Assembly (NCBI GenBank): GCA_017626555.1
Contig: JAGAIM010000072.1
Span: forward strand, 157,194 to 221,193
Length of the DNA stretch: 64,000 nt
Source of the DNA: Bacteroidales bacterium
GTDB taxonomy: Bacteria > Bacteroidota > Bacteroidia > Bacteroidales > UBA932
Direction of reading: 5' to 3'
Shown here: piece after piece, positions 1-8,175 of the stretch
How the letters are laid out: each line of letters begins with the position of its first letter
How positions within the stretch are numbered: the first letter of the stretch is position 1
The notes under the pieces: model-generated
Seen by the model: the letters and a program-made list of their open reading frames with translations, nothing else
Databases searched by the model: none
What the model was told of the DNA's origin: nothing
Made by a program: the position numbers and the translations under genes

Positions 1-173
1 AACTGTTTGGCTATGAAAAGAGAGTTTCCTGTAGCCGTGAAATAAAATACAAGTCTCTTCTTGTCTTTCGCCCTGTCTTCCAGAAGGGCTGCGTGAGTCT
101 TAGGAGCCTTTCCTGCCATAAATACTGTGGCAGCCGTAACTCCCAGCAGTTTCAGTGCTTGTCTTCGATCCAT
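1..173 (-). CDS. Flavodoxin-like protein with exported N-terminus (partial)
   Basis: The gene enters from the left edge, so only the first 57 codons are seen. The N-terminus (MDRRQALKLLGVTAATVFMA) has the paired arginines and hydrophobic run of a Tat-like or Sec signal. It is followed by VFYFTATGNSLFIAK, which resembles the FMN phosphate-binding loop of flavodoxins (T/S-x-T-G-N-S/T). That motif also occurs in flavodoxin domains fused to ferredoxin modules (EFR1-type proteins). Which of these it is cannot be decided because the rest lies outside the window. The flavodoxin assignment rests on this one motif. Confidence 0.6.
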   Translation of the reverse strand, partial: MDRRQALKLLGVTAATVFMAGKAPKTHAALLEDRAKDKKRLVFYFTATGNSLFIAKQ

Positions 174-262
174 AGTCTAATCAATATTTACAAGTTCGTA
201 TGTCTTTGAGCCAAGATCTGTTTTCTCAGCATAATCAATGATATATCTGTGGTCATATATAC

Positions 263-559
263 CTATGTAGCATCATTCTCCTCTGTACCTCTGCAACTTG
301 CAGTAAGCACTACCACAGTTGCCGATCTCCAAGCCCATTCAAGCGGTCCGTATCTGAAGAACTTGCCCATTATTACGTTATTGCAAAACCCGCTCACCCA
401 GATGTCAAAGCCAGAAGGCTCAGGCTGCCCCATCAGCAGCATCGGATTGAAACTGAAATAACTGTAATGCTGCTGCAAATGGATAAGGATTACGCCTAAA
501 AGAGAGAATCCGCGCAGTGCGTCAAGCACATTTATCCTGTTCTGTCCGGAAGTCTTCAT
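263..559 (-). pseudogene. Internally deleted DUF418-family membrane protein
   Basis: The 98-residue reading frame starts with INVLDALRGFSLLGVILIHL, the conserved first segment of DUF418 inner-membrane proteins. At residues 68-79 it jumps to RYGPLEWAWRSAT, which resembles the conserved motif close to the C-terminus of the same family. Full-length members have about 350-420 residues, so roughly 300 residues of membrane segments are missing at the junction near NNVIMGKFF. After the motif the tail (VVVLTASCRG) no longer looks like the family, so a second frameshift is likely. The product is not expected to fold as a transporter-like membrane protein. The two matching ends are seen in the sequence; the deletion is inferred. 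Confidence 0.7.
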
Positions 560-661
560 TTTGTTGATATTGATCTAAGCAAAGATAAATAAACCTTCAG
601 GACTATTGCTTGCACTGATTTCTGTATGATTTTCACGGATTTCCTTTAAACGGAGGATATC

Positions 662-1477
662 CTACTGTCCTCGCAAAGCGGTCGGGGATTCTCCCAGATG
701 CTTGGATATGTAACGGCTGAAATATGCTAATGAAGAGAATCCGAAGTGTTCGGCAATCTGTGTGAGAGTCTTTGTCTGATCGCGTAACTGACGGGAAATA
801 TCCAGAGTTGTGAAACGGTTGATCCAATAGGTGGCAGGATAACTGCTGACGCTTTTGCAGGATTCGGACAGATATTTCGGTGTGACACATAGTTCGGAGG
901 CATAATACGCAACATCACGATGTTCTATGTAGGCTCCGTTATGAAGCATTGTGATGAAACGGTTTACAAGTTCTGACTCCGAACAAGCATTGATTTCAGA
1001 TCCTGAAAGTCTTGCGTGGAAATCGAAGAAGTCAAGGATCATTGTTTGAAGTTTGTTGTACATCAGTTCCTTATGGAATAAATGATCTTTGTGGGCAAGG
1101 CGTTCCTCAATCTGTCGGAAATCATTGTCGAGTATTGCCTGTTGTTCTTGTGTCAGATGCATTACAGGCTCATTGAAGAGGGAAAGGGATCCCTTCATAC
1201 CGTAGTTGCTGGCAGGGGTGGACTTTTCTATGGTTTCGCGGCTGACATAGACCACTTTGCATTCAAAGTCCTCCGATATCCGGGTCAGATGGGCTTGATG
1301 ACGGGCACGGAAGATAGCACAGTCTCTCTTCCTTAATATATGTTCCTTGTCATTGAAACAGATGGTACATTCCCCTTTATAGCAAAGTATGTGGGCTATA
1401 AAGTGCCCATCCCCTATGCTCAACAGTGAATCAAGATGTCTTTCTATGATGACTTCGTTATCCATACCTATCTTCAA
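662..1477 (-). CDS. AraC-family transcriptional regulator
   Basis: This is a 271-residue one-component regulator. The last ~100 residues form the AraC/XylS DNA-binding domain with two helix-turn-helix units; the second contains LTQIAEHFGFSSLAYFSRYI followed by GESPTALR, the usual family ending. The first ~150 residues are presumably a sugar- or metabolite-sensing cupin-type domain, but no ligand residues can be read. It lies downstream of a GH3 gene on the same strand and is separated from it by a terminator-like hairpin, so it may have its own promoter in the 65-bp gap. A role in controlling the neighbouring glycan locus or the DUF418 remnant is possible but not shown. Confidence 0.9.
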   Translation of the reverse strand: MKIGMDNEVIIERHLDSLLSIGDGHFIAHILCYKGECTICFNDKEHILRKRDCAIFRARHQAHLTRISEDFECKVVYVSRETIEKSTPASNYGMKGSLSLFNEPVMHLTQEQQAILDNDFRQIEERLAHKDHLFHKELMYNKLQTMILDFFDFHARLSGSEINACSESELVNRFITMLHNGAYIEHRDVAYYASELCVTPKYLSESCKSVSSYPATYWINRFTTLDISRQLRDQTKTLTQIAEHFGFSSLAYFSRYISKHLGESPTALRGQ

Positions 1478-1499
1478 AGGTAATGTTTTTTTATGAATA

Positions 1500-1522
1500 G
1501 CGCCCCTCAGAATGAAGGGCGC
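1500..1522 (-). terminator. Hairpin after GH3 gene
   Basis: GCGCCC (1500-1505) pairs with GGGCGC (1517-1522) around an 11-nt loop. It lies between the stop of the GH3 gene at 1543 and the start of the araC-type gene at 1477. Read on the minus strand it is followed by TATTCAT rather than a clean T run, so it is a weak intrinsic terminator at best. Confidence 0.45.
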
Positions 1523-1542
1523 AGACTTATATGGGAGATTTA

Positions 1543-3804
1543 TCAGATTTCAGTCTGTATGCTCTGACGTATGTCGTCAGATGCAGAGCCGACTAGAATC
1601 TCAATTTTACCTGGCTCGAGAACCCACTGATTGCTGTTGTTATCCCAATGTGCAAGTTCGCTTACTGGGAATTCGAGGGTAACCTTTTGCGCCTCACCTG
1701 CTTTCAGATTTACTCTGTCGAATGCCTCAAGTTCTTTGAGAGGACGCTCCACGGCTGAATCAAGTCTCTTTACATAGAGTTGTACCACCTCGTCAGCCTC
1801 CATTTCGCCAAGATTCTTTATAGTAAAACTTACCTTGATGCTTTTCTTCGACTTTTTGAGACTCAGTGCCCCATATTCGAAGTCAACGTATGAAAGTCCG
1901 TGACCGAATGCATACATTACAGGAATATCCTTGGTCTCAAACCATCTGTAGCCTACGAAGATGCCTTCCTTGTACTCAGATATAGGATCCGGAAGATTGG
2001 CGATATACTCCTGAATCTGTTCACGGGTATAACCCGTCGCGTCAAGCCTGTACATAAGGGTGAAGAGGTCTTCGCCTGTGTTGCTGCCTGGGAAACTGCC
2101 TGTGGCGTATGCCGGAGAGTCTTCAAGTTTCAGAGGGAATGTGAAAGGTAGTTTTCCTGAAGGTGCTATATCTCCGAAGAGTACTTCAGCAAGTGCAGTA
2201 CCACCTTCAAGCCCGTTCCACCAGCCCTGGACGATGGCCGGAGAATATGGTTCGAGTGCACGGAGGTCTGTCGGACCGCCTGAAATAAGAACTGTCGCAA
2301 GATTAGGATTTGCCTCATACAGAGCCCTGACGACTTCATTCTGACCGCAAGGAAGATCTATATTCTTTCTGTCGCTGCCTTCAGTCTCGATGGATTTGTT
2401 GGTTCCGCCGAAGAAAATCACCATATCTGCATCCTTTGCAAGAGCGACTGCCTCTGCGAGAAGAACTGGGTCTGCCGGCTCATCGGTGGAGTTGGCTGCA
2501 AGAGGATCTGCTGTTGTAGATGCAGGTCTGCCCCAAGCCATTCTCATTACATAGTTTTTATATCCAGGAGCATAGACAACTTCAATACCAGCCTCTGCCG
2601 CTCTTTTCTGAATTCCTTCCAGCGGGCTGATCTCATACAGAGTCTTAACTCCGGCTCCGATACCGCCGGATGCAGTGGTAAGTACCGCGTTCTGTCCGAT
2701 TACGGCAATCTTCCTGACATCCTTGGCAATAGGAAGATTGGCAACCTCATTCTTCAGGAGTACGATGGACTTCTGAGCGATCTCGTATGCAATCTTCTGA
2801 GTTTCCGGCTGTGAAGTCATAATGGTATTCGCTACATCTTCCGGAACCGGCTCAATGGCAAAACGCAGGCGAAGGATTTCACGCACCTTTGCATCAATGA
2901 CCTCTTCGGCAAGTGCTCCGTTTCTGACAGAGTCAATAAGTGCCTGGCCGAAATAATTGTCACCGGTCATCTGTACGCAGAGACCACCAAGGGCTGCCCC
3001 CATTGTACTGTGAGTGCCACCCCAATCTGATACAGTCATTCCTTTGAAGCCCCATTCGTCACGGAGGATCTCATTGTTGAGGTGGGCATTCTCGGAGCAG
3101 TAATATCCGTTTACTTTGTTGTACGCAGGCATCACGCACATCGCTCCTCCTTCCTTTACAGCGGCTTCGAAAGGCTTTAGATAGATTTCGCGCATTGTGC
3201 GCTCGTCTGCAATTACATTCACGCTTCCACGGTTGGTCTCCTGATTGTTGAGAGCGTAATGTTTCAGGCAGACTGCTGTACCGGCTTCCTGAGATCCTTT
3301 TGTGTATTCCACTGAGAGACCTGCAGCCAGAACAGGATCCTCGCTGAGATACTCGTATGTACGTCCTCCGACAGGAAGTCTCTGTATGTTGATGGCAGGG
3401 CCGAGGATGATGTCCTTTCCTCTGAGACGACCCTCCTTACCCATAGCCCAGCCGTTCTTATAGGCCATTTCCTTTGACCAGGTGGCAGCGAGAGCCGATC
3501 CGGTAGGGAAGTAAGTCGCCGAGTCGAGAGTCCATCCGAGCGGGCGGAAACCGTCACCGTTCTCTTCTCTGATTCCGAAAGGACCGTCTGTGTATTTGAT
3601 GTCCTGGATTCCCAGACGCGGAACTCCTTCTGAAGACATATTGGTCTTGCTATGCAGCATTTCCACCTTCTCCTCAAGAGTCATCTGAGCGATAATCTCG
3701 TTGATTTTTTTGTCATTGACAGTGAGTCTGTCCTGTGGAGACATCTCTCTTGAGCAGCCGGCAATGACAAGTGCCAGGACTGCATACTGAATAACTTTCT
3801 TCAT
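1543..3804 (-). CDS. GH3 beta-glycosidase lipoprotein
   Basis: This is a 753-residue glycoside hydrolase family 3 enzyme. The N-terminus is a lipoprotein signal with lipobox VIAGC (Cys17), so the mature enzyme is lipid-anchored. The catalytic nucleophile is the Asp of GMTVSDWGGTHS. The likely acid/base Glu is in SIETEGSDRKNIDLP of the second alpha/beta domain. A fibronectin-III-like domain closes the protein (VVQLYVKRLDSAVERPLKEL). Order is TIM barrel, alpha/beta sandwich, FnIII, the full-length three-domain arrangement of beta-glucosidases and beta-xylosidases. Substrate (glucoside or xyloside) cannot be decided from motifs. The gene diverges from another GH3 lipoprotein at 3972 with 167 bp between them. 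Confidence 0.93.
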   Translation of the reverse strand: MKKVIQYAVLALVIAGCSREMSPQDRLTVNDKKINEIIAQMTLEEKVEMLHSKTNMSSEGVPRLGIQDIKYTDGPFGIREENGDGFRPLGWTLDSATYFPTGSALAATWSKEMAYKNGWAMGKEGRLRGKDIILGPAINIQRLPVGGRTYEYLSEDPVLAAGLSVEYTKGSQEAGTAVCLKHYALNNQETNRGSVNVIADERTMREIYLKPFEAAVKEGGAMCVMPAYNKVNGYYCSENAHLNNEILRDEWGFKGMTVSDWGGTHSTMGAALGGLCVQMTGDNYFGQALIDSVRNGALAEEVIDAKVREILRLRFAIEPVPEDVANTIMTSQPETQKIAYEIAQKSIVLLKNEVANLPIAKDVRKIAVIGQNAVLTTASGGIGAGVKTLYEISPLEGIQKRAAEAGIEVVYAPGYKNYVMRMAWGRPASTTADPLAANSTDEPADPVLLAEAVALAKDADMVIFFGGTNKSIETEGSDRKNIDLPCGQNEVVRALYEANPNLATVLISGGPTDLRALEPYSPAIVQGWWNGLEGGTALAEVLFGDIAPSGKLPFTFPLKLEDSPAYATGSFPGSNTGEDLFTLMYRLDATGYTREQIQEYIANLPDPISEYKEGIFVGYRWFETKDIPVMYAFGHGLSYVDFEYGALSLKKSKKSIKVSFTIKNLGEMEADEVVQLYVKRLDSAVERPLKELEAFDRVNLKAGEAQKVTLEFPVSELAHWDNNSNQWVLEPGKIEILVGSASDDIRQSIQTEI

Positions 3805-3894
3805 ATCTATATCGTTTCTGTTATATTTCGTGAAGGTAAATATATGGACTTTTTATTTTATTCCATCATTGTGGTAAGACGGTTTAAACATATA

Positions 3895-3906
3895 GAAAAA
3901 CAAATG
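3895..3906 (-). promoter_or_regulatory. Possible regulator half-site
   Basis: The minus strand reads CATTTGTTTTTC in the 167-bp gap between two divergent GH3 genes. This nearly matches CATTTGTTTTC in the triple repeat upstream of the hybrid two-component gene (25065-25093). It is a single short AT-rich match, so it may be chance. Confidence 0.2.
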
Positions 3907-3971
3907 GCAGAATCCGAAAGTAAAAGGAAGGAAAATATGTATAAATTCGCGATATAAATCATAATGCTAAT

Positions 3972-6290
3972 ATGAAAAGACTATTGATCTTGGCCTTAGG
4001 GCTTGTAGCGCTTGCATCCTGCAATGCTGTGAAGTGGACTCTTACGGAGACTGAATATGGATATAATGTGATGACCCAGAAGATGGGGCAGACTATAGCA
4101 TATTCTCCTGAATCCGGTGTGAATATTCTTACTGTGGACGGGTATGCCTTCAAGGATCTCAACCGCAACGGCTCGTTGGATGCATACGAAGACTGGAGAC
4201 TGAGCGCCGAAGATAGAGCGGCTGATCTTGCATCACAGTTGTCGATTGAAGAGATTGCAGGAATGATGCTATATAGTTCGCATCAGTCCGTACCGTCGCG
4301 AAATGGAATGTTCGGCGGTGCGACATACAATGGAAAGCCGTATGCCGAAAGCGGTGCGGCTGCTTCGGATCTTACCGACGCACAGAAGAAGTTTCTGGCT
4401 GAGGACAATCTTAGGGCGGTACTTGTCACTACGGTGGAGTCTCCTTCCGTGGCTGCCAGATGGAACAATAATATTCAGGCCTTTGTGGAGGGAATCGGAC
4501 ACGGTGTCCCTGTCAATACGTCTTCTGATCCACGTCACGAGACGTCAGCCACAGCCGAGTATAACTATGGTGCAGGTGGTGAAATATCTCATTGGCCAAC
4601 CTCCCTCGGACTTGCTGCTACCTTCGATCCGGCTTTGGTCGAGGAGTTCGGGAGAATTGCTGCTGAGGAATATCGTGCCCTTGGAATAACTACAGCGCTT
4701 TCGCCTCAGATAGATCTTGCGACAGAACCGCGTTGGACACGCTTCTATGGCACATTCGGTGAAAGTCCTGAACTTGATACTGATATGGCGCGGGCGTATG
4801 TCGATGGCTTCCAGACAAGTTATGGCGAAGATGAGATTGCAGAAGGCTGGGGATACAGGAGCGTGAATGCTATGGTGAAGCATTGGCCGAGCGGCGGTCC
4901 TGAAGAGGGCGGACGAGACGCGCATTATAATTATGGTAAATATGCTGTCTATCCAGGCGGAGCCTTCGAGACTCACCTCAAGCCATTCACTGAAGGTGCA
5001 TTCAGACTCAACGGCAAGACTGAAAAAGCATCGGCTGTTATGCCATATTACACCATATCAACAGGTGTCGATCCTTCAGGAAAGAATGTAGGCAACAGCT
5101 ACAGTAAATATATAATCACAGATCTTCTCCGTGAGAAATACGGATATGACGGAGTCGTGTGTACAGACTGGGCGATAACCGCTGACAACCGCAGTATTGA
5201 CAGTTTCGACGGCAAGTGTTGGGGAGTTGAAGAACTTACAGTGGCTCAGAGACATTACGAGTGCCTCAAGGCAGGAGTAGACCAGTTCGGCGGCAATAAT
5301 GACAAGGGTCCTGTGCTCGAGGCTTATCAGATGTGGGTGGACGAGTTCGGTAAAGAATCAGCTGACCAGCGTTTCAAGGAGTCTGCAAAGCGCCTCCTTA
5401 TGAATTCATTCCGTACAGGTCTCTTTGAGAATCCTTACCTTGATCCAGCAGCTTCAGCAGAGACTGTAGGCAAGCCTGAATATATGGAAAAGGGCTATCA
5501 GGCACAGCTCAAGTCAGTTGTAATGATCAAGAACTCTGATAATGTACTTCCAGTGAAGGCGGCTGAGGCTAAACCTAAGGTCTATGTTCCGCAACGTTAT
5601 TTTCCTCAGCTTGTCAACTTCTTCGGTATGGTGACTCCTGAAAGATGGGAGGATACATTCGCTCCGGAACTGCTCTCGAAGTATTATGAACCGGTTACTG
5701 ATCCGGCTGAGGCTGACTTTGCCATAGTAGTAATCGAAGCGCCGGCATCAGGTACAGGTTACAGCGTTGAAGATGTGAAGAAGGGAGGCAACGGCTATCT
5801 TCCTATCAGCCTTCAGTACAATGACTACACTGCTGAGTCTGCCCGCGAGGTCTCTATTGCCGGTGGAGACCGCCTTGAGAAGTTCGTAAACAGGTCTTAT
5901 AAAGGAAAGTCTGTAAAGACAGCCAACAAATCAGACCTCCAGACCGTGATAGACACAAAGGCTGCAATGGGTGACAAACCTGTTGTTACTGTCATCAGCA
6001 CAGGCAAGCCGTTTGTTCCGGAGTTCGAACCTTATTCGGATGCAATCCTCGTAAGCTTCGGCTGCCAGAACCAGGCTCTCCTTGAACTTATAAGCGGAAC
6101 GGTGGAGCCTTCGGCCCTACTTCCTATGCAGCTCCCTGCGAATATGAAGACAGTGGAACTCCAGATGGAAGACGTACCGTTCGATATGGAATGCTATGTT
6201 GACGCAGACGGCAACGTCTACGACTTCGCCTACGGCCTGAACTGGTCCGGCCGCATAAACGACGCTCGTGTGAAGAAATACGGAAAATAA
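3972..6290 (+). CDS. GH3 glycoside hydrolase lipoprotein, variant two-domain form
   Basis: This is a 772-residue GH3 family protein with a lipoprotein signal (MKRLLILALGLVALASC, Cys17). An early acidic segment (DLNRNGSLDAYEDWRLS) precedes the TIM barrel; it is a common start in exported Bacteroidetes GH3 enzymes. The catalytic nucleophile is the Asp in GVVCTDWAIT. Substrate-site motifs TEPRWTRFYGTFGE and MVKHWPSGGP are GH3-like. Unlike the two other GH3s here it shows no FnIII-like tail after the alpha/beta domain and ends at FAYGLNWSGRI. It may therefore prefer a different linkage. It is the only plus-strand enzyme in the left part of the locus and is closed by a bidirectional terminator at 6291-6320. 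Confidence 0.9.
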   Translation: MKRLLILALGLVALASCNAVKWTLTETEYGYNVMTQKMGQTIAYSPESGVNILTVDGYAFKDLNRNGSLDAYEDWRLSAEDRAADLASQLSIEEIAGMMLYSSHQSVPSRNGMFGGATYNGKPYAESGAAASDLTDAQKKFLAEDNLRAVLVTTVESPSVAARWNNNIQAFVEGIGHGVPVNTSSDPRHETSATAEYNYGAGGEISHWPTSLGLAATFDPALVEEFGRIAAEEYRALGITTALSPQIDLATEPRWTRFYGTFGESPELDTDMARAYVDGFQTSYGEDEIAEGWGYRSVNAMVKHWPSGGPEEGGRDAHYNYGKYAVYPGGAFETHLKPFTEGAFRLNGKTEKASAVMPYYTISTGVDPSGKNVGNSYSKYIITDLLREKYGYDGVVCTDWAITADNRSIDSFDGKCWGVEELTVAQRHYECLKAGVDQFGGNNDKGPVLEAYQMWVDEFGKESADQRFKESAKRLLMNSFRTGLFENPYLDPAASAETVGKPEYMEKGYQAQLKSVVMIKNSDNVLPVKAAEAKPKVYVPQRYFPQLVNFFGMVTPERWEDTFAPELLSKYYEPVTDPAEADFAIVVIEAPASGTGYSVEDVKKGGNGYLPISLQYNDYTAESAREVSIAGGDRLEKFVNRSYKGKSVKTANKSDLQTVIDTKAAMGDKPVVTVISTGKPFVPEFEPYSDAILVSFGCQNQALLELISGTVEPSALLPMQLPANMKTVELQMEDVPFDMECYVDADGNVYDFAYGLNWSGRINDARVKKYGK

Positions 6291-6320
6291 GAAAAGAACC
6301 TGCTGCGGCAGGTTCTTTTC
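6291..6320. terminator. Bidirectional intrinsic terminator
   Basis: GAAAAGAACCTGC (6291-6303) and GCAGGTTCTTTTC (6308-6320) form a perfect 13-bp stem with a TGCG loop. The stem has A-rich and T-rich flanks. It lies between convergent genes ending at 6290 (plus) and 6323 (minus), so it can terminate both. Confidence 0.9.
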
Positions 6321-6322
6321 TT

Positions 6323-8164
6323 TTATAATGCAGGGTAGATGTGTTTCCAGATGAGGTTGATCTCAGCCTGCATATCCTGAATGTCGGCTGTGGTTATGAC
6401 AACTGCATTCTTGTCAGGAATCATTATGATGTACTGGCCGTTGGCTCCGTCTGCCCTGAAGGAGTTGTAGCGGCAGCGCCACATCTGGTAGCCGTAGCCT
6501 TGAAGCCAGTCGCTGGTCTTGGCGGCCTTCTTCATCAGATGAGCCTGATCTGAATTCATACCTGCCGGAACGCAAGGGACCTGTGCTGCAGAAGCAGATT
6601 CAATCCATTCGGCAGGAACGACCTGGCAGCCGTTGAACTGACCTTTCTGGAGGATCATCAGACCCATCTTGGCTAGATCTTCTGTCTTGAGGAAAAGCCC
6701 CCATCCACCGGTGTTGATGCCTTCGTGAGACTCGATCCAGCTTACATTGTTGATTCCCAACGGTCTGAAAAGGCGTGGGTAAAGATAGTCGGCGACCTTT
6801 TCGCCTGTCCTCTTCTGTACGATTGCAGAAAGAACGTATGTTCCCAGGCTGTTGTAGCAGAACAATGTACCTGGCTTATGTGTCACAGGGTGCTCCATAA
6901 AGAATCTGATCCAGCTTCTGTCCTTGACTTCCCAGCTCTTGTATGTAGGATCGGTAGAATGTCCGCAGCTCATCGTCAGCAGATGTTCCACCGTGATCTC
7001 CTTGAGGTATTCGGAAGGATTCTCAGGACAGTGCTCAGGGAAGATGTCCACAAGTTTCTCGTCCAATGCCAGTCTGCCTTCGGAAATGGCAAGACCGACT
7101 GCCATTGATGTGAATGTCTTGCTGACCGAGTTGAGGATGTGAGGGACATTTTCTTTGCCTTCGCTCATCCACTTCTCATATATTACATTCCCATCCTTGA
7201 GGATCATAATGCTGTGCAGGTCCTGACCGGCCTTTTCCACTGCTGCAAGATATTTTTCTGCCGCTTTAGTCATCTTGGCAGATGCCTCACCACGTGGAAG
7301 AGACTTGGTGAGGGTATTGATGTCTATGAGATTTATTCCTCTTTCCCGGATCGCCTTCTCGACCTCAGGACTTTTCAGGAGATCCGTAACTCCTTGACGG
7401 TCAATCGCTACATCCTCGTAGCCCACGTGCATTACGGTCTGCATCTCGGAATCGTTGTATGCAGGATGGTCCACGAACATATATCTCTTGCCTTCCTCAA
7501 GCTTGTCCAGCATCTTGATGAAGGCGGCAACCTTTTCTTCAGCAGTACCTTTCGGACCTTCATAGCCGACATATTCAAAATCATATTGCTCGAAAGCATC
7601 GAAACGGTCCACGGACGGAAGATTATATTCTTTGGACAGTTTCTGTATGAGGGCATTGACTTCAGGACTGTAGCCTGTTGACATCATATGGCCGGAGATG
7701 TGTGTGATCTGAGGAATGTTTTTCAGAGCGAGTTCGATCTGTGCGCGGAACTCCTTCTCGATTTCCTTTATGTCGAATCTTGAGGCATTTTCCATCACGG
7801 ACTGTCCCGGATATGCAGGATTCGGTCCCATCATCGGGAAGAAGTAGCCGTTCTCATCCACCAGACTCGGGCAGTTTGTGAGAGGTCTCCATTTGACATT
7901 CTCCCACTCGCTGGTAATTGCCAGGTGCACGCCGACGTCGAGGCCTGGATTTTCCTGAAGCATCTTCACGGCCTCCGGGAACCAGGCTCCCACGGCCAGC
8001 ACCTCGACAGACTTGGCTATGCCGTTCCGGTATGTGTCGATACTGGCTGTGTTGACTGAATGCAAGGCTCCCATATCATCGATTCGGATGACAAGTTCCT
8101 GAGCCTTTACGCTGAAATATGACAGAATCAATGCCGAAGCAAGAAGTATCCTTAATGTTTTCAT
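6323..8164 (-). CDS. Fusion: YdjC/ChbG-type deacetylase + serine beta-lactamase-type hydrolase
   Basis: This is a 613-residue exported protein with two unrelated catalytic modules. The start at 8164 is chosen because MKTLRILLASALILSYFSVKAQ is a signal peptide; an upstream in-frame extension would overlap the acyltransferase gene. Residues ~25-310 carry YdjC/ChbG deacetylase motifs: IRIDDMGALHSVN with the metal-binding Asp pair and His, GVHLAITSEW, and HISGHMMSTG. Residues ~325-613 form a serine hydrolase of the class C beta-lactamase/esterase clan: nucleophile in SVSKTF (S-x-x-K), YNS as the Tyr motif, and a late GANGQYIIMIPDK strand. The pair may remove N- or O-acetyl or other acyl groups from one oligosaccharide. 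It is the last gene of the minus-strand block, 11 bp after the acyltransferase gene. Confidence 0.85.
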   Translation of the reverse strand: MKTLRILLASALILSYFSVKAQELVIRIDDMGALHSVNTASIDTYRNGIAKSVEVLAVGAWFPEAVKMLQENPGLDVGVHLAITSEWENVKWRPLTNCPSLVDENGYFFPMMGPNPAYPGQSVMENASRFDIKEIEKEFRAQIELALKNIPQITHISGHMMSTGYSPEVNALIQKLSKEYNLPSVDRFDAFEQYDFEYVGYEGPKGTAEEKVAAFIKMLDKLEEGKRYMFVDHPAYNDSEMQTVMHVGYEDVAIDRQGVTDLLKSPEVEKAIRERGINLIDINTLTKSLPRGEASAKMTKAAEKYLAAVEKAGQDLHSIMILKDGNVIYEKWMSEGKENVPHILNSVSKTFTSMAVGLAISEGRLALDEKLVDIFPEHCPENPSEYLKEITVEHLLTMSCGHSTDPTYKSWEVKDRSWIRFFMEHPVTHKPGTLFCYNSLGTYVLSAIVQKRTGEKVADYLYPRLFRPLGINNVSWIESHEGINTGGWGLFLKTEDLAKMGLMILQKGQFNGCQVVPAEWIESASAAQVPCVPAGMNSDQAHLMKKAAKTSDWLQGYGYQMWRCRYNSFRADGANGQYIIMIPDKNAVVITTADIQDMQAEINLIWKHIYPAL

Positions 8165-8175
8165 ATAATCGAAAA

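Noticed and set aside
177-272. Minus-strand open stretch ending YELVNID without start codon
   Set aside because: Preceded by a stop and lacking an ATG; no family recognised. It may be a leftover of the gene destroyed next to the DUF418 remnant.
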